DNA of 64,000 nt from Glandiceps talaboti (lineage: Eukaryota > Hemichordata > Enteropneusta > Spengelidae): assembly GCF_964340395.1 (NCBI RefSeq), contig NC_135555.1, forward strand, positions 20,793,947 through 20,857,946. The letters run 5' to 3'. Shown piece after piece: positions 11,566-23,790 of the stretch. Position numbers and translations under genes: made by a program. How positions within the stretch are numbered: position 1 is the first letter of the stretch; every line of letters starts with the position of its first letter. A model generated the notes under the pieces. That model had not been told where the DNA came from and ran no database searches. It saw only the letters and a program-made list of their open reading frames with translations.

Positions 11566-12448
11566 TGTCCCTCAAACCTCAACGACTTCAGCCATGAAAG
11601 ACACATGCTGCTTCGACGTAACAAAGGAGGTGGGGGGGGGGGGGGGTTAGACGCCATGATGAACGTTTGATATTCGTTCGAACCTTACATTCTTGCTGTG
11701 TTGAACTCAGGGGTCGGTCGGTAATAAAAACAGTTTTTTTCCCTGATGTCGGAGCTGCAAATTAGGGTCGGTCGGGAGATGAGAAACAGAAAAATAAAAA
11801 GGACCGCCCTTTATACTGTGCGGAGAAGGTGACATGAGTGAGCGCGTCCGCACCATTAGCAACCAATTGCAACAATATATCATCTGACACTCGCTACAGA
11901 AGTGAGCCACCAGCGCAGCGGCGTTCCGAGATTTTGACACGACATATTTCTCCGAGTCGAACTCTCACATCACATGTATTACACATAAATCTACTTCTAC
12001 AATAGGAAAAGACTTTTTTTGGTTTCGTTTTTAAATTCTTTTTTCATTTTGTTATTTTATATCTTCACAATCTTCAGCTTTATTGTGCCATGATGCCCAT
12101 GGTAAATCTCCCATGGTAAATTACTCTCCCTTAATTTCATTCATCTGAAATATGACCCTACCCTGTTCAACCTATTTCAACGATTTTTTTACACTGCCTA
12201 TCTGTATGAACTGTCACTCAGGCTGTTTCCTGGTCTCTAACAATTATACAACAAACGTGTATGCCTGACACGCAAAACAAACGCAAAAGTTCGATTGCGA
12301 ACAACAAGTGAGATTTTCATTGGGGTTCCTAAATTCTTTTCATTTCGTATGTGGACTGAAAATGGTTTTCACCAAAACTTGAAAACATACACCAAGTCAT
12401 TTCATGATACACCCATGAGTAATATTCAATAATTCGTATCATACTAGT
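11566..12448. other. Intergenic, no gene seen; poly-G run
   Basis: Contains a run of about 16 G at 11,632-11,647 and otherwise ordinary AT-rich DNA. Confidence 0.5.
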
Positions 12449-12819
12449 GTTCAAACTAGACTCTCTCACAGTCCTCAGAGCTTCGCTTTCCTAAAATCGA
12501 CGCTAAATGAATTATTTTGTATGTACCGATACCATCTACATATAATAACGAACTCCATCATACTCGAACAACCTTGTACTATGCGCCCTCATCGACCACA
12601 TAGAGATATCTGTTCATTGACGTGTGACTGCGACGCTCCGTACTCACGTCGCAGTCACACGTCAACGAATGGTTATCTCTATCATGGTCGATGAGGGCGC
12701 ACAGTACAAGGATATTCGAGTACGGTTAATTCTGGCATCGGTACATACAAAATAATTCGTTTAGCTTTAATTTTAGTAAAGCGAAGCTCCGAGGTCTGTA
12801 AGAGAGTCTACGTTCAAAC
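12449..12819. mobile_element. Foldback element family B, copy 1, with flanking GTTCAAAC repeats
   Basis: A palindrome of about 355 bp (12457-12811). The outer arms are tagactctctcacagtcct and its inverse near 12,805. Inner arms pair agcttcgctttcctaaaat with attttagtaaagcgaagct. The central hairpin is near perfect (ttgacgtgtgactgcgacg at about 12,617 against its inverse at about 12,647). GTTCAAAC occurs at 12449-12456 and 12812-12819, an 8-bp target-duplication candidate. Confidence 0.75.
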
Positions 12820-13140
12820 CATCTGTTAAAACGTTTTATCTCTTCCCATATCTAATGTCAACTCATTCATGAACTATAATGGGGCCTCAGTCACCAAAAC
12901 AGATGTAGTATATGCAGTAAGCTATGTGGTTTGAACTTGCATTTTAGTGATAACTGGCAATAGTCTGGATGCCACCCTGGTCTCTAACTAAACCATGTTT
13001 TCAATCAACACAGACAGTTGTTGATATATATCCAATCAGTGCTGACGTATACAGTGCATACAAGCATCCTGAGTTTACAAATATACACGGGCCATATTTT
13101 GACATTACGTAACACTCGTCTAAGGAAAGGTCAGTTCAAA

Positions 13141-13422
13141 GGCACTTCAATGTGTTTCCCGAGATCAGAATATTTCTATCAGAAAACAATAAAATGTCGA
13201 TAATATCGATAGTACTGACGTGTTTAACCAACTGTTTATGAAAGGGGTAAAATTACTCTTGATCGCGCAAGTCCACACTTGGACTTGCACGATCATCGAG
13301 AAACACAAAAGTAATTTTACCCCTTTCAAGTTTCATATACAGTTGGCTGAATGATATTATCGACATTTAAATTGTATTCTGATATAAATATTCTGATACA
13401 TATTTCGAGAAACAAGTGCCCG
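13141..13422. mobile_element. Foldback element family C
   Basis: A palindrome of about 282 bp. The outer arms ggcacttcaatgtgtttccc and its inverse end in aagtgccc. Middle arms pair aatgtcgataatatc with gatattatcgacatt, and inner arms pair ggggtaaaattac with gtaattttacccc. No open frame. Confidence 0.75.
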
Positions 13423-13439
13423 TGGGTCATTTGGTGGTA

Positions 13440-13655
13440 GTCCCGACCTTTTAGTAGTGTTTTAGTGCAGTTGTTTGTCGTTCTTTTTAATACCCGACGT
13501 GCTGTTGTTTTTAGTATGCCTGTGTAATAAATGTTATGCTATCTTTTATATTGCTTGTATTTATATTTAATTTTTGTTTTACCTGCAAGAAGTGTCATTT
13601 TAATTTCCCCTAGTAGGATGAATAAAGTAATTCTGATTCTGATTCTGATTGAAAA
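13440..13655 (+). mobile_element. 3' tail of a CR1-like non-LTR retrotransposon
   Basis: Ends in 'tttcccctagtaggatgaat' followed by aaagt and a short (ATTCTG)n tract (13,627-13,650). This is the usual 3' terminus of CR1/L2-type retrotransposons. No reverse-transcriptase coding remains in this fragment. Confidence 0.6.
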
Positions 13656-14566
13656 TATTCGTGTCTCAGTCGGGGGGGGGGGGGGGCGCTCGGGAGCTCA
13701 GTCAGAATCCTAAAATTGCATGAATTTCGTTTTCGACAGCATTTGGGTGCATAGGTAGACTGCCAACTGTCGTTGTGCGCCAGCAATGTATATGCGACGG
13801 CAACTGGATAAAATCAAATGTGATGGAGTACGGATAAATTTAAAAACGAGTAAATATTGAAGTGCTATTTGTACTGTCAGCCGATCGATTACGTAATAAA
13901 GCTTACGCAACATATAGTGTTCAGTTAAACATTACGTAATATAATAGGCAGGGTCCTTGGAGAGATTGTGTACTGAACCTATTAACACATCAAAGTCCAT
14001 CAATTACGTTACTGATTTACATGCTGTATCAGCATTTACCGTCCATCCCTGGTTCGATGATTCACTATACAAGCACATGGACCAGGGCGCGTACGACTAA
14101 ATAATTATTTCCACGATTTTCTAATATCATTTCTTATTTTTCTCTATATTTCAAATAATGTTTTAAATATTACCCAATCAACACATTGCCCTAAAAGTGC
14201 AAACATCTAAAGATAATGTACATGTATTAATTGGGCAAATAGCTTGTAGTTTATTCCAGGATTAGTTGCGCACTAATTAATGCAACATTGATAAACTCTG
14301 ATAAGAGATTGAGAACCGTGGGAAATAAGAAAATACAGTCGAAGTGGTAATATTTAAAACTTTATTTGAAATATAGAGAAAATTAAAACAAAATAATATT
14401 AGAAATCCGGAAAATCGTGAAAATGAATTATTTATTGGTCCTGATGATCCCTGTGCTACAAGTTCATACGGCCTACGGAAACCCTTTTCTACACAAACAC
14501 AAATCATCAAATGGAAGTAAAACCGTGGGTGGCCATGTTTAAACCCAAAGGAGTACGAGAGCCTCT
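13656..14566. other. Intergenic, no gene seen
   Basis: Poly-G run at 13,672-13,686. At 14,280-14,400 a single arm is related to the foldback at 5.07-5.40 kb. Confidence 0.5.
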
Positions 14567-14621
14567 GATGCACCTTCGAGTAATTATACTGTCAGTATAA
14601 TTACTCCAAGGATGCATCAAG
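14567..14621. repeat. Hairpin, about 25-bp arms
   Basis: gatgcacc, then gagtaattatactg, is inversely repeated around a 1-nt centre as cagtataattactc, then ggatgcatc. Confidence 0.7.
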
Positions 14622-15514
14622 TGCACTATAGCGTCATTTAGTCCTGCTTGTTGACGGATTCAGTACGGACACGATAAACGCGATATTAAGACAATGTCCC
14701 TTTCCTACATTTAGCTTCTGCCGGTCATGGCGTAGGACGAAGAAAGGAGACAAAGAGGGACATTGTAGAAGGACATTGTCAGATTGGAATCCCTACTTAC
14801 CCGGTACCCCGTCCACGTCTACAAGCTGACCCATAAACCGTACAGGAAATTTAACATACATATATAGCAGAATACCCCTTTTCATGTCTTATCGTCATGC
14901 AAATAATATAACAATCAACTGGTAAGTAAAACCACAATCTACCATTCGGGTTAACTGGTACTTTGTATCATATAGTCCTGCTTGCAGACCGTCGGCCCGG
15001 GGGTGAGTTGGGACTCGATCATCACTCAGACAACTAAACTCTTTATAGTAGTCTGAGATTATGACAATGTCCCATTCCTTCACCTTGCACAATGTCTGAA
15101 TAGAATCCAGTATTCCTTCTGTCAGGAGGACTAAGTCATGAAGTAATAAGTTGTATATTTTTTTTACTGCACTTGCCTGTCGAGCTATCCACTTGTTCAG
15201 AAATAATATGCTTCACCTGTGTTCGGAAATCCAACCTATAATGGCTTTGTGAGGTCACTTCTGCTGATTCATGCTTATCGTATCAATATGCTATTTGTAT
15301 CAGGTGATACGATTTATATAATCTAAGCACGTGCAAATCACGTGGACAAGCAAAATTGGTGAAAACGCAATGAAAAGACATACAAACCGCCCATAAATAT
15401 GTCATATTGCTTGGATAGAACAATATTGACGTCATACATGATCTTTCGACATGAAAGTGAGTGATTTGTGAAAAGTGTCACGTTACAATTTCAAGACATT
15501 TTCACAATAAGCTA
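14622..15514. other. Intergenic, no gene seen
   Basis: The motif gacaatgtccc with nearby cacattgtc-like inverse copies recurs at about 14,690-14,790 and 15,060-15,100, which hints at a decayed inverted repeat. Confidence 0.4.
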
Positions 15515-16266
15515 GCTCCAAAAATCCGATATGACTGCATCATCTACAGAGATATCACAACACAACAAGACTGCACATCATTACAAGAAGATAGCAATGC
15601 CCTTGGAAAATGGGAAAAGGCCTGGCAAATGAATTTCAACCCAGCAAAATGTTACACCATGCACATTGCTCACAAAAAGAAACCAATCATCACTAATTAC
15701 AATATACACAGCTAGACAATGACTAAAGACAGTAACTCAAAAGCCATATCTTGGAGTTGAAATAAGTAACGACCTTTCACGGGCACATCACATCAAGCAA
15801 GTCACAAATAAAGCAAATCAAATGCTAGGCCTTCTTAGAAGAAACATCAGCTCTTGTCTTGTCAAAAAACCGTTAAAGCAAATGCATACAAAACCCTCGT
15901 CCGGTGAAAAATAGAATACTGTGCAAAAGTGACATCTGGGACCCCTATCCCCAAAATAACAAAAGTTCATTAGAAAGACATGATTCGTCACACACAATTT
16001 CAACCCTAAAGCCAGTGTCCCAGATATGCTGCAAAGTTTACACTGGGAATCACTTGAAAACCGAAGAACAAAACTCAGACTAACGTCTATTTACAAGGAG
16101 GTTCTTGGTCTCACACCCTCCAACATCCAACCTAAACAATCACACACAGTCAGATCGACAAGACAAAATACTGGCCCACACACATTCTTAATGATCCACC
16201 TTTCAATAACATCTGCTACCAATGGAATCATCCGCGAATGGAATGTACTACCGCACACTATGATCC

Positions 16267-16565
16267 TTGTTCGGGTTTCTGTCGATACTATAAGCGAACG
16301 AAGTTCGCAGTGAGGGCTCGCCGACATCCTCGATAGCGACGTTCGGTCTAGTCTTGCTGCTAGACGTTCGGGCTTTCTTTCGATGCTATAACTATAAGCG
16401 AACGAAGTTCGCATGTGAGGGCTTGGATGTTCCATCATCGATAGCGTTGTTCGGCTGTGTGTGTCGTATTTTATCGGAAGAACATCCGAGGGCTAGCTGA
16501 TAGACTACGTTCGGTCGTGTGTCGTATTATATCGGAAGAACATCCGAGGTTTATCAGATAGACTA
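16267..16565. mobile_element. Foldback/MULE-like MITE, copy 4 (outer), inserted in the RT remnant
   Basis: The shared core begins at about 16,270 (gttcgggtttctgtcgatac) and the right end is tatcggaagaacatccgagg followed by tttatcagatagacta at 16,550-16,565. tgatcc flanks both sides (16,261-16,266 and 16,566-16,571). The left inverted repeat seems deleted. Removing the insert restores the RT reading frame. Confidence 0.75.
16349..16507. mobile_element. Foldback/MULE-like MITE, copy 5 (nested), exact 9-bp target duplication
   Basis: Inserted in copy 4. The element TAGTCTTGCTGCTAGAC...TAGACTA is 159 bp. CGTTCGGTC occurs at 16340-16348 and 16508-16516. The empty site (gatagcgacgttcggtcgtg) equals the core sequence of other family members, which fixes the element ends and the 9-bp duplication. 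Confidence 0.88.
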
Positions 16566-16852
16566 TGATCCATCCTGCCAAGAACACTGACACCTTCAAA
16601 ACGCTGCCAAAAAGTAATCATGGAAGAACTGATAAACCTGAGAACTCACCACAAACTGTAAACACTCAACAGGACGTCCACACAGAGACCTGTGCCTGAT
16701 AACCACAAGGTGTTTTGCACAGTATCAAACAGAAGCAGAAGCAGAAGTAGGAGTAAAAAGTGAATTGTATCATCAATTGTTTATTTATATTGGGAAGTGT
16801 GTGGACAATAGTGATTTATACAAATAAATACCAAGTAAACAAAGTAAACAAC

Positions 16853-16890
<38 letters not shown>

Positions 16891-16902
16891 CACACACAAC
16901 TA
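16853..16902. repeat. (CA)n microsatellite
   Basis: About 24 CA dinucleotides with minor interruptions. Confidence 0.95.
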
Positions 16903-17431
16903 TCCGTAAATAGATACGGCCAACTCCTCGTGATCCAAGTAGCGGTAGCTTTCTCTAAAACATGACCATCTCCCTATTAAAGTAGTTCAAAAGCATAGGT
17001 TATAAAAACGCTGTCAGAAATGGGAAAGTACACGAGTCCCAGAATCAATAGTAAGGACTTAATCCCACCGCTGCCACCATGTTGAAAGTTGTAAAAGCAT
17101 GAGTTATTTCCAACAACCGCCACAACGTGAATGTGTGTGAAGACACCGCATTATGAATACCTGTGTTTGGAACCCATTGGCTGAGCTGAAGGCCATAAAC
17201 TCAGTTAACCAAAGATTATATTAGCACACTCCTGACATTGCAGGGACCAGGACCGAAGTCAACATCGCCATACCATTACCGGGTACCATTATCCTCAGTA
17301 CCTTACCCAACTGTGCCAATTTTACTCCTGTGAGATTCACATCTCTCCTCGTATCACAACTAAGAGTTAATATTGACAACACGGTTGTCAGCAGAGATTT
17401 GATTGATATGGGCTGATACTATAGTAGCTAT
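16903..17431. other. Intergenic, no gene seen
   Basis: No open frame, repeat or RNA gene that I can support. Confidence 0.5.
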
Positions 17432-17458
17432 CCCTAACCGTAACCCTAACCCTAACCC
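17432..17458 (-). repeat. Short interstitial telomere-like tract
   Basis: ccctaaccgtaaccctaacc followed by ctaaccc: about four copies of the CCCTAA hexamer, one with an extra G. This is the metazoan telomere repeat in the C-rich orientation. Confidence 0.75.
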
Positions 17459-17879
17459 AAATGGCAGCAATAGGATTAGGAATTCGAACTAGCGTCAACA
17501 ATGGTATGGCAAAGAAACCCCCCAAAATAATGCAATGTTAGCCAAAGAGTCAAAGTAAAATGTGACCCCTCCCTATCCCATTTTCTAAAATACAGTCCTC
17601 TTCGAGAACCGATTTCTAAAAAAGCACAGACAAGTAACTTGTCTGTGTAAAAAGTGACTCACATTACCAGCCCCCGGGACCCCCTGAAAGTACAAAAGGC
17701 TCCCTTAGTGCACGCGTGTTGGACCTTCCATATCCTAGAACTTGGAAGCTGGGGAGACAGTGTGGCACACATTGAAATATAGGCCATCACATGATCAATA
17801 GAAAGCTGTGACAAGTAAGAAACACTTTTTTCGCAAATGGTAGTTGATCAGGTTTGAAATGAGTTGTACTCAAATCACT

Positions 17880-18174
17880 GTGTACACTTCACTGGTTACC
17901 AATACAACAGCTAGTGGATTATTCTTCTCCTGACCTTCTGAGCTGTTCATCGTATCGCCTCTGGCTACATCTGCAACCTCATTTCTCTACATCAGCCAAC
18001 TCATAATCTTCGTTTTGGTGGAAAGTATCTCCTTACAGAAATACCAACCCGACTGAAGTCATTTGGAGGTCGCGCTTTTTCTCGCGTCGCCCCGAAATTA
18101 TGGAAATGTAAAACAGTGACTTCTTTTAAGACCAATCTAAAAACTCACCTTTTTAAACAGGCCTGTGGCCAATA
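17880..18174 (+). pseudogene. Non-LTR retrotransposon 3' coding remnant (CR1/L2-like)
   Basis: Frame-shifted translation reads LHWLPIQQ, AVHRIASGYICNLI, LHQPTHNLRFGGKYLLTE, PTRLKSFGGRAFSRVAPKLW, then TNLKTHLFKQACGQ and a stop at about 18,172. This is the standard C-terminal end of CR1/L2-type RT proteins. It holds at least one in-frame stop and a frameshift near the 5' end. Confidence 0.85.
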
Positions 18175-18886
18175 AATAAATTGGCATTGAGTTGTTCATT
18201 ATTTATCGAACCTTTTTTTGTTTTTGCATTTCTTGCCATTTTAACTTGCGTACAGTTGCTTTCTTCTAGATAATCAACATGTTTTTCACAAAGTGTTTTT
18301 TTTTACTTGATTAGTCTCACCTTAATTGTCCCTGTTATGCGCCTATGGACACTTTCTAGATATATTATCACACTGGACTAACGGCCATTGTTACGTCACT
18401 GACGTCGGTAGCTATGCCAAATCGAGGTAAGGGTACTATCGGAATCGGCGGGGAGGGGGGGGGAGCTGATGAGAAAATAGGGGCCATGGGAAAATATCGG
18501 ATCATGTGCTAGGGGAGGTGGCTTGTAAATTCTGATAGTCTGAAGGGGTGCCGGCAATATACTTCGGTCAAGATTTGAACTAAATTATACTATAAGTCGA
18601 CGACACACATTCAGAAATAGTTTTTCAGTTTTTATCCATTAAAACTACTGTACAGTAGCTACTATTCAGTTAATTCTCGAAAAAACAAGGATAGCTCAAA
18701 CATTAACCATAGACCGTTCGTGGAGGGTCTATGTCCAAACCCATGCATGTTAGCATATGTGAGTACATTGTCTGAGGCATAAGCTGGTCTCCAATGTTAT
18801 CATCTATCTAATTTACTTTGTTATCACTCCCGAGGTGTTAGTCATGGACTCGGGAATAGAAGGTAAACAATTTTTTTAAACGTGCA
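18175..18886. other. Retrotransposon 3' UTR and intergenic sequence
   Basis: Non-coding tail after the RT remnant. G-rich tract at 18,446-18,464. No gene seen. Confidence 0.45.
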
Positions 18887-19232
18887 CTCTCTCATAGCTA
18901 CAGTCCTCCTAGGAGATTCACGTCGCTAAAATTTGGGTTGTTTTGTATGTACCAATATCTTTGTACTGTGCGCCCTGATCATCGATCACATATGGCTAAC
19001 CATTCGTTGACGTGTTACTTTTCGACGCTCCGTGTTATCGCGAAGCTTCGAGTCAACGAATAGCCCTGTGAAGCTGCGCATTAACACGTCAACGAATGGT
19101 TAGCCCTATGTGGTCGATGGGGTTGCACACTACAATGATACTCGAGTACAATTATGCAGTAGATATTGGTACATACAAAACAACCCAAGTTTTAGTAATG
19201 CGAAGCTCCACGGACTGTGAGAGAGTCTCTCT
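18887..19232. mobile_element. Foldback element family B, copy 2
   Basis: Same layout and sequence as 12457-12811: outer cactctctca / ggactgtgagagagtct, middle ttgttttgtatgtacca / tggtacatacaaaacaa, cgccctgat / atcgatcacat arms, and inner ccattcgttgacgtgtta / taacacgtcaacgaatgg. The centre is rearranged. CTCTCATAG is present on both sides (about 18,888 and 19,230), a possible target duplication. Confidence 0.7.
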
Positions 19233-20124
19233 CATAGTGAGATGAGCAGCACAGACATTCTAATTTGTAGATTGTACCTTATAGGACAAATGTCCCAGAA
19301 AATCAAAGTCCAATCATTGCAGGATAACAACTTGTTCTGTATTATCTTTTAGAGAATAATCATAAGGGAATTCGAAATTTGGGAGTTCATCTTGTTTTCA
19401 AGGTAATCGTCAATCGTATTTTCTCATAAGTATTAACACAGTATCTGGCAGCCATATTGGATTCTACAATAACTAGATGTTGACCTCCGTTTCAGACATT
19501 TGTACGGTGACCTCCAGATATTGTTATTGATTTTTAGCTGGGAATAGTTCTTTTTAAATTTTATAGGGGTTTTCTTGAACACAGCAATGGTTTAAAGACA
19601 GCTAAATTAATAGTTTAACGAGTTTATTGCATTGGTGTATTCTACACTTTATACTAAGCTTTTGTTGATTGGACCGTTCTCTGACACCAAATCCCAGACA
19701 CATCACGTGACTAATAACTAGCCCCCGACTCTAAAAGTTCGCGTTTGATTATAATTAAAATCACACTTCACTCGTACAGTAATATGAAGATTGCCATATG
19801 GGATCAGCATTACGACGACATCATGCATGGTACAGTAACACTGACAACACAACAATATATGCTGTATGATGTAACTTTATTATGACCCTTCACCCTGATG
19901 GGAAATGATTATGACATGACTTGAACTTGTCAAAATGTAAACGAAGTAAATCCCAACACCAAATAACGCATGCTGATATGATAATCTGAATCAGGTGATT
20001 TCGTAAAAACCATCGCGGGTTTTGATATCATTTTGAAATCTGATTCGCGTTTACGTCTTACTTATGATATGACGTAAGATTGACAATGATAAGTGAAATA
20101 TAATATTATATCAAAAGATAGAGT
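19233..20124. other. Intergenic, downstream of the LDLa gene; no gene seen
   Basis: No supported feature up to the polyadenylation signals of the gene beginning at 20,181. Confidence 0.5.
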
Positions 20125-20135
20125 TTATTTTATTC
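20125..20135 (-). terminator. Overlapping polyadenylation signals AATAAAATAAA
   Basis: Read on the minus strand, two overlapping AATAAA hexamers lie 46-56 nt after the TAG stop at 20183-20181. This is the expected place for 3' end formation of the lysine-rich terminal exon. Confidence 0.75.
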
Positions 20136-20180
20136 GCTAGACTTGATCAAAGACCGTTATTATTGTTTTAGGACCTTGGT

Positions 20181-20389
20181 CTAGGGTTTGGTTTGCTGCT
20201 TGGCCTCTGCAGACTTCTTAACAGAGGGAGCACGGCGTTTCTCCTGTTTTCCACGCTCCATTTTCTTGGCCTGCTTCTCCTTGATGTTGGACAAGCCTTT
20301 GTGTTCAGACTTGTCAGAGCTGCGTTTGCGTTCTTCATTCATTGGCTTGACTGGTTCTCGTTTTTCAGCCATACTGTTGTCCTTTTCAT
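20181..20389 (-). CDS. Terminal Lys-rich exon with stop
   Basis: The acceptor is GCATTTTAAAG (20400-20390). The frame begins in phase 1 ([10 protein letters not shown]), which matches the phase-1 donors of the LDLa exons and microexons upstream. It encodes 68 residues, about a third Lys/Arg, including [11 protein letters not shown] and [17 protein letters not shown], and ends QQTKP-stop. It is followed by polyadenylation signals. The charge pattern resembles the exons at 54.8-58.7 kb but is not alignable over its length. An alternative start is a more internal acceptor (ACAACAG), which would break the phase agreement. Confidence 0.7.
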
Positions 20390-21417
20390 CTTTAAAATGC
20401 ATTAAAGAAAGTAAAGCAGCAGTATTAGTACATGTTCAAGAGAATATATTCACAATTTTTATTTCCTCGTTTGTCGCCACAGGTGACAGCTTTACTAGAA
20501 TTGATACACTTTCCTTATGCATGATGCCACATCTTAGAAGGCTAGCACACTGTAAATATGGAATGATCTGCTATGACATAGACACATAAATACCCCAAGC
20601 TCCTGCGCACCGCTACGGTACCGTAAAAAAACACATTCAGTTTGGGCCATATTGGATTTTGTCGTAAAACATACTTTTCTAATGTGAATAATAAGAATTT
20701 TGTTTACGAGCAGATTTGTTCATAAACTATCCGTATTTTAATAACTATTCCTGTTTGGCGAAATTTCTAGATCAATGGAGCAGACTTTGGCAAGGTACGT
20801 ACATGAAGCTTGGTCACGGGTTGATACACAGCTATTAAATTCGTACACTCAAAGACACACCGTCCTGCTACTTTCGGTGGCATTGTTATAATCAAAAATT
20901 AACAGAATGTCTTTCACAACAGAGCCAATATATTCTATTATCAAAACCTTGAAAGTAGTGTGTTAGAATATCCACTTAAAAAGGTGGCGAACGAGAAATT
21001 TAACATCTTGATAGACAAACATGGTGCCACTAAAGGCAGCGATATATAGCATTGATTCTTAACTTGATAGTTGCCTTGCAGTATGAGAATGCTGTATCTG
21101 ATATGAGAATTTGCCTTCGAGACTACTTTAGGATGCACAAACGATTCAACCTATATGGGAACATTCCTCTAAAACTGCAAGATTCTAGAATACACCGTGC
21201 ACATAATTGTCAACATATGGCTTAACAAATCACTGCAAGTACAGTATCAGTGTAGTTGTGTATAGAGTGACTTTTCACTAGATACATACACGTGTAGTGT
21301 TCCATCCACATATACTCAAAGTAATACTATACTGTCGTTTTGGTAAGTACAAAGCAATACTTTCAAAGTCTTACTTGTAGACATTTTAACATAATTAACA
21401 GTGTTTGCCAAAGGTAT

Positions 21418-21460
<43 letters not shown>

Positions 21461-21481
21461 TATATATATATGTATAATATA

Positions 21482-21549
<68 letters not shown>

Positions 21550-23757
21550 CATACTTGTATAATACTCACCATTGTAATAATAATTATTATTGTAGTAGTT
21601 AAAAGATATCTTTTTATTTTTCACTATTACGGTGAGATAGACGGCAGGACTGTCAGTCCAACCAGGGCACTAGCCCATCGAACAGAATCCAAAACTTGTT
21701 TATGGGATTTCACTGAATAGTATGCCTTGTAATATACATTTCAAATGCAAAGTGACGTATCTCACCCACAATAACACTTACCATAATAGTCTGATAGAGG
21801 CATGGAATGAAAGAAAACACACTAGTTAGTATAAATATACTCTCAATATTGTTTACAATCTAGTGTTTGAATATCAGCCTTACACATATTATCACAAGAA
21901 AGACAACTTTTACTTTCAATTGTGTTGCTTAGATTATATTTATGTCACAAAAATGGTAAGACGGTGACATGGAGAGCATATTGGAAATCGGAATACTCAT
22001 ACACAAAAGAGTTACACAAGATATGTTCAAATATACGATTTAAATATGTTTACCTGTATGTATGTATGTATGTATGTATGTATGTATGTATGTATGTATG
22101 TATGTATGTGTGTATGTATGTGTGTATGTATGTATGTATGTATGTATGTATGTATGTGTTTATTTATTTATTGTGTGTGTGGGTCCTTTTGTGTGTTTGT
22201 TGACTGCTAATATTTGTCATGCAGATTCGTATGTACAACATTGCCCGTGCTGTAAAAAATGTGGTGTCTGAGAAAATCCAGACGTCAAGAATTATTCGTT
22301 AATGCAGGTAGTGTCGAAGAAGGAAATGATAAACTAACCACAATACATCTCGTCTGAGTAATCAGAGCAGTCATACAAATAATCACACTCATAAGATGAG
22401 GGAATACATTCACCGTCCCAACAAGTGAAGGTATCATATCCACAATCTGTTGATAAGAACAATATAACCCTTTATAACGTGCTTTCTCGTTTCAAATTAT
22501 TTGTAAGAATGTATGACGATCGTTCCCATTGATACGTGTTAGTAGTTGAACAGTAATATTGGTTTGTAGTCTTCCGTTCAAATGTTAATCCATGATTCGT
22601 GAACATATTTGTAATTACAAAATAATTAGGTAAAATTGAAAGTTTTCAAATCGTACTAGATAATCTAATATTCCAGTGGATTTCACTACAAGCAAAGTAC
22701 GTAGGTGACAAGATGAGACATATACCTAACTTAGAAGAGTTGTCAAGAACAATACTGTGAGCCGGTCGTTTTTCTGTTGGTCAACGTATCGCAATTGTAT
22801 GGTATACTGTACACGAACAGACTACCTCCAAGATAGCATGGAGTTAGAGTTAGATAAAACTAACAGAGGCCAATTGATATTTGTCTAGAGACTAGCCGTT
22901 TTCTGAAATTGTCATCCAGCTTTCAAATTCTTTTCCAATAGCTCCATCGGTTAGCTTCTACACTATATTTACATTCGTGACCTGCATTAGATAACAAAGG
23001 GTTGTCGTAGTCTAGTTTCCTATATGAGTGTTTCGTAGATGCATTAGGTTATCACATGGTATTGATGTATTAATACTTCGGATCCATGGTTATCATTAGT
23101 TGGATACATAGAGTTCAGTTCTCCATGTCCTCAACTCTACGTCGATGGAATTTTAGGTTGTTGTTTGTTGGTATTATAGAAGGTGTTACTAACATGATAG
23201 AAATATTTAGGCATGTGGTACGATATCTTTTTATTTTTCACTATTACGGTAAGATAGACGGACAGACTGTCAGTCCAACCAGGGCACTAGCCCATCGAAC
23301 AGAATCCAAAATTTGTTTATCGGATTTCACTGAATAGTATGCCTTGAAACATACATTTCATATGCAAAGTGACGTATCTCACCCACAATAACACTTACCA
23401 TAATAGTCTGATAGAGGCATGGAATGAAAGAAAACACACTAGTTAGTATAAATATACTCTCAAAATTATTTACAATCTAGTGTTTGAATATCAGCCTTAC
23501 ACATATTATCACAAGAAAGACAACTTTTACTTTCAATTCTGTTGTTTAGATTACATTTATGTCACAAAAATGGTAAGACGGTGACATGGAGAGCATATTG
23601 GAAATCGGAATACTCATACACAAAAGAGTTACACAAGATATGTTCAAATATATAATTTAAATATGTTTACCTGTATGTATGTATGTATGTATGTATGTAT
23701 GTATGTATGTATGTATGTATGTATGTATGTATGTATGTATGTATGTGTGTGTGTGTA

Positions 23758-23790
<33 letters not shown>

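Larger units (their letters stand above)
15515..16680 (+). pseudogene. Non-LTR retrotransposon reverse-transcriptase C-terminal remnant, interrupted by a nested MITE
   Basis: Conceptual translation in shifting frames gives the end of the RT domain and thumb: DCIIYRDI, LQEDSNALGKWEKAWQMNF, NPAKC, LGVEISNDLS, ANQMLGLLRRNISS, then LHWESLENRRTKLRL and REWNVLPHT. After 16,565 the frame resumes with NTDTFKTLPK. The catalytic YADD is lost (IRYD at the equivalent place) and several frameshifts are present. The order matches Jockey/CR1-type elements. A foldback MITE sits between REWNVLPHT and NTDTFK. Confidence 0.85.

Noticed and set aside
11355-16440. Minus-strand frames with SFAYIVERKPDRLTARL-like sequence
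   Set aside because: They are readings through the inverted-repeat MITE family; the same DNA gives them at 11.4 and 16.3 kb.
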